From: Hymenobacter psoromatis
GTDB taxonomy: Bacteria; Bacteroidota; Bacteroidia; Cytophagales; Hymenobacteraceae
Length of the DNA stretch: 64,000 nucleotides
Assembly (NCBI GenBank): GCA_001596155.1
Contig: CP014771.1
Span: 744,001-808,000 of the forward strand
Direction of reading: 5' to 3'
The translations under genes were made by a program, and so were the position numbers. The notes under the pieces were generated by a model that worked only from the letters and a program-made list of their open reading frames with translations, was not told the origin of the DNA and made no database searches. Positions 62,069 to 64,000 of the stretch are shown here, piece by piece; within the stretch, counting starts at the first letter, position 1; each line of letters opens with the position of its first letter.

Positions 62069-62099
62069 TTTGTCAGAATCAATTTTCCTTCTACCTTTG
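62069..62099 (+). promoter_or_regulatory. Candidate promoter TTTG-N19-TACCTTTG
   Basis: TTTG at 62069-62072 and TACCTTTG at 62092-62099 agree with the Bacteroidota consensus. It would drive a plus-strand transcript through the degenerate CRISPR repeat into the small ORFs. Confidence 0.5.
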
Positions 62100-62161
62100 C
62101 TGTCGCAGCGCGGTCAACCTGGCAACGCTGGATTGTAATATGTACTGCCATTTGGGCTTTT

Positions 62162-62190
62162 TTCTCAATCGGACCGCACGGAATCAGTTC
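62162..62190. repeat. Degenerate CRISPR repeat outside the array
   Basis: TCAATCGGACC (62165-62175) and, four bases later, GGAAT (62180-62184) match the reverse complement of the array repeat in exact register: 16 of 20 core positions, 11 contiguous. It has decayed at both edges. Position between cas5 and the small plus-strand ORFs suggests a crRNA-like RNA or operator function. Confidence 0.65.
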
Positions 62191-62249
62191 ATCGGCCGCC
62201 GAAGTGGCAAGACTTAAACCAACCTTTTCACTTTTTACCAACGAACTGC

Positions 62250-62565
62250 CATGTCTCAAGTCCCACGTTTCGTCTACGCCCATCACCTCAACGCTGCCCG
62301 TTTGCAGGAAGAACAGGGCATTCTTCCCCGCGAATTGATGTCGTGCGTGAAGCAAATTCAAGCTGTTTTTGACTCGGTACACGGGCATCATGGGCGTTTC
62401 ATTTGTTGTTCCTGCAAGCATCGTCGCGTTTCTATCTCGTTCGTGCGGGTCGGCACTCTGGTTACTATTACAAACGCTGAGCTTATTTTACCGACCGGCC
62501 CACGCCTTCCCCAATTATTGCTTCCAACCTGGATTACTCCATTTTCCTATAAAAGAGCCGCTTGA
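62250..62565 (+). CDS. Possible small protein between cas5 and cas6
   Basis: 104 residues: MSQVPRFVYAHHLNAARLQE, EQGILPRELMSCVKQIQAVF, FICCSCKHRRVSISFVRV. A Cys-Cys-x-Cys cluster with basic residues suggests a small nucleic-acid or metal-binding protein, but no family is recognised. Codon use is not strongly coding and other frames overlap, so it may be partly spurious. The GC-rich-gene bias of the rest of the window is absent here. Confidence 0.4.
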
Positions 62566-62578
62566 TTCTTTGCTACTC

Positions 62579-62761
62579 ATGTCTGACAAACTGCGAATTC
62601 CGTTTGCCCTTCCCACCTACACCAATTCTAACTTCCCCAACCCCTTCCAAGGCCCCGGCGCGGAGGACGCCTGGCGGCGCTTGCGGGCTAGTCGGGGTAA
62701 TGTTGTCACCCGCGAGGAGATGATGCGCCGCGTTCAGGAGCAGGCAGCTAAAAAGAAATAA
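62579..62761 (+). CDS. Small hypothetical protein beside cas6
   Basis: 60 residues: MSDKLRIPFALPTYTNSNFP, NPFQGPGAEDAWRRLRASRG, NVVTREEMMRRVQEQAAKKK. A basic helical C-terminus follows a proline-rich start. It begins 13 bp after the preceding ORF, and a terminator shared with convergent cas6 follows. Function unknown; an antitoxin or cas-associated regulator are possibilities only. Confidence 0.5.
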   Translation: MSDKLRIPFALPTYTNSNFPNPFQGPGAEDAWRRLRASRGNVVTREEMMRRVQEQAAKKK

Positions 62762-62778
62762 GACAACTAAGATTTTCT

Positions 62779-62808
62779 AAAAGCCGCCCTCATCAGGCGG
62801 CTTTTTTT
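62779..62808. terminator. Bidirectional terminator between the small ORFs and cas6
   Basis: AAAAGCCGCC, loop CTCATCA, GGCGGCTTTTTTT. Confidence 0.9.
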
Positions 62809-62811
62809 AGT

Positions 62812-63480
62812 TCATACCAGTGCCCCGCACCCAATGCCCGTGGAGTGCCCTACCCCCACTTCCCAGGCAAACCCAATCTGCTCGGCTGACCCCGCCACCA
62901 GCACTGGGCACACGCTGGCGCGGCACTGCACCTGCTGGTACTTAAAGAGCTTGGTTTTGGCGGCCGCGATGAAAGTCGGGTCGAAGCGCACGGCGGCCCC
63001 CGCGTCGTCCAGGCCGGCCTGGCGCAGCTTGTGGCGCAGGGTAGCGGTCAGCAGCTCGTCGGCTCGCGGGTGGCCGGGTAGGAGGTGGTCGGCTGGTTTG
63101 CCGCGCTCCGTTTCGTGCTTGATGAACACCGGGCTGGCCACCCGGAAAGGCTGCTCACCGGCCGCGAACTCGGGGGCGCGTTGCAGCCGCACGTCGGCCA
63201 CGCGCAGGCCCAGGCCCAGGTCGGGGGCGCGCACCACGCCCGCCACCAGCGCGTGAATCAGGGTTTCGTCGGGGGCCGAGATAAACCAGCTGGCCCCTTC
63301 GGCGAAGCGGATGCCGCCGCGCCCGGCCCGGCCGCCGCGCAGCCAGGCGTAGGAGTAGAGCGAAAGGCCGTCGTGCAGGCCCTCATCGTGGCCCGCCCAG
63401 CGGTGGAAGGAGCTTTTTAGCGTGGGCAGGTAGTCGAATAATACCACCTGACTGGCGGTAAGGTAGAGGTGGAGTCGCAC
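62812..63480 (-). CDS. cas6: CRISPR-associated Cas6 endoribonuclease
   Basis: 222 residues: MRLHLYLTASQVVLFDYLPT, LYSYAWLRGGRAGRGGIRFA and the diagnostic C-terminal Gly-rich loop WEVGVGHSTGIGCGAL. A candidate catalytic His lies near the N-terminus (SSFHRWAGHDEGLHDGLS). It cuts the array transcript within each repeat. It stands apart from the cas5-cas2 operon, separated by 0.8 kb and two opposite-strand ORFs, and ends at its own terminator. Confidence 0.9.
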   Translation of the reverse strand: MRLHLYLTASQVVLFDYLPTLKSSFHRWAGHDEGLHDGLSLYSYAWLRGGRAGRGGIRFAEGASWFISAPDETLIHALVAGVVRAPDLGLGLRVADVRLQRAPEFAAGEQPFRVASPVFIKHETERGKPADHLLPGHPRADELLTATLRHKLRQAGLDDAGAAVRFDPTFIAAAKTKLFKYQQVQCRASVCPVLVAGSAEQIGFAWEVGVGHSTGIGCGALV

Positions 63481-64000
63481 GGCGGGTGAGCTAAGAATAC
63501 GGGGTAGTAGCCAAGTCTTTTTAGTAAAGCAGTTGGTGCTGCAAGTAAAGGGCTAGAAAGACAAATTCCAGCATTATCTTAAAAAAATACTTTCACACAG
63601 CCGCTTTTGCGGGTTTGCGCGGCCACGACGGCCGCCCTTCAGCTACTCTCCAGCTACTCAGGAATCCGAGGAAAAGCAGTTGGTACGTCAGGCAGAGGAT
63701 GCCCCAACGGGTCCGTTGCGCATCCGGCCTGGCGCTAGGCAAGCCGCGTGCCCCACCGCAACGAGGGCCGGCAAGTAGTTGCCTGAGTAGTGAGCCGTCC
63801 CCCTTTAGCCGTTAAGCAAGTAACAAGTAGCAAGCCCGTAGTAGGTTGATAATCAAGTGGAAAATGGCATCTGTACTACCCACTACTTTTGTCTTGCTAC
63901 TGAGAAGCCGGTTAAGTTAACGGTGTGGTTAATTTAATCGTAACGATTGTAAATTATAATAAATAAATAATAAAATATTATAATAAAATATTAATATTCA
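63481..64000. other. Intergenic region to the window end
   Basis: No supported gene. A minus-strand frame ending near 63597 reads RTRWGILCLTYQLLFLGFLS but has no start codon and may be a relic. From 63900 the sequence becomes strongly AT-rich. A 13-bp palindrome AATCGTAACGATT lies at 63935-63947 and could be an operator of a gene outside the window. Confidence 0.4.

Noticed and set aside
62100..62150. Possible second degenerate CRISPR repeat (TTACAATCC...GGTTGA on the minus strand)
   Set aside because: About 16 of 25 matches only with a gap and no long run of identity; too weak to claim.
62029..62421. 130-codon minus-strand ORF upstream of cas5
   Set aside because: It crosses the promoter region and the degenerate repeat, where it reads CGPIEKK like the repeat's PPGPIEA. 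It overlaps the plus-strand ORF and has no family features.
63615..63815. 66-codon plus-strand ORF near the window end
   Set aside because: Arg/Pro/Ser-rich, without a start context or family signal; a minus-strand frame there is equally open.

Overview
The window looks like the chromosome of a high-GC Bacteroidota close to Hymenobacter (Cytophagales). This rests on T9SS-type C-terminal sorting domains, a PID-CTERM anchor, an ECF sigma / anti-sigma / outer-membrane protein cluster, LytTR two-component genes, TAnnTTTG promoter boxes and a pervasive GGGGGTAGGG motif. No rRNA or tRNA gene was seen.

Layout: 1-7764 holds a partial SpoU methyltransferase, then on the minus strand the sigma cluster, a gene broken by a MITE, an exported M20 amidohydrolase, a CoA-binding protein and an FAD oxidoreductase. 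8116-9596 is an FG-GAP secreted protein with a frameshifted sorting tail. 9741-13708 is an accessory patch: a duplicated and truncated MFS gene start, a DHFR-family gene split by a 268-bp IS200/IS605-like non-autonomous element, an intact MFS transporter, a GNAT acetyltransferase and a second, inverted copy of the element. 13827-24810 is mostly housekeeping (DUF2911, phosphoglycerate mutase, a Dna2-like helicase-nuclease, a UvrA paralogue). 25011-29900 holds a LytTR/LytS regulatory cluster, a CPBP protease and a frameshifted esterase-like gene. 30114-45811 holds an RND exporter, ThyA, a TonB-C protein, an aminotransferase, an AraC regulator, an ice-binding-like T9SS protein, DprA, a MerR regulator and AlaS.

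45869-63480 is a type I CRISPR-Cas locus. The array has 133 intact 29-bp repeats by my count, plus one degenerate repeat at the alaS end. Beside it are cas2, cas1, cas4, cas7, a large subunit I cannot place, cas3 and a cas5-like gene, all on the minus strand, and a detached cas6. Between cas5 and cas6, two small plus-strand ORFs follow a promoter-like sequence and a degenerate CRISPR repeat. That arrangement resembles crRNA-like regulatory or addiction elements (CreR/CreTA) and is the best candidate in the window for an undescribed system.

Several palindromic repeat families are interspersed. One copy lies in frame inside the helicase-nuclease, several supply the stop codons of flanking genes, and a MITE with target-site duplication interrupts a small gene. 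Two frameshifts lie at CTACCCCC tracts.
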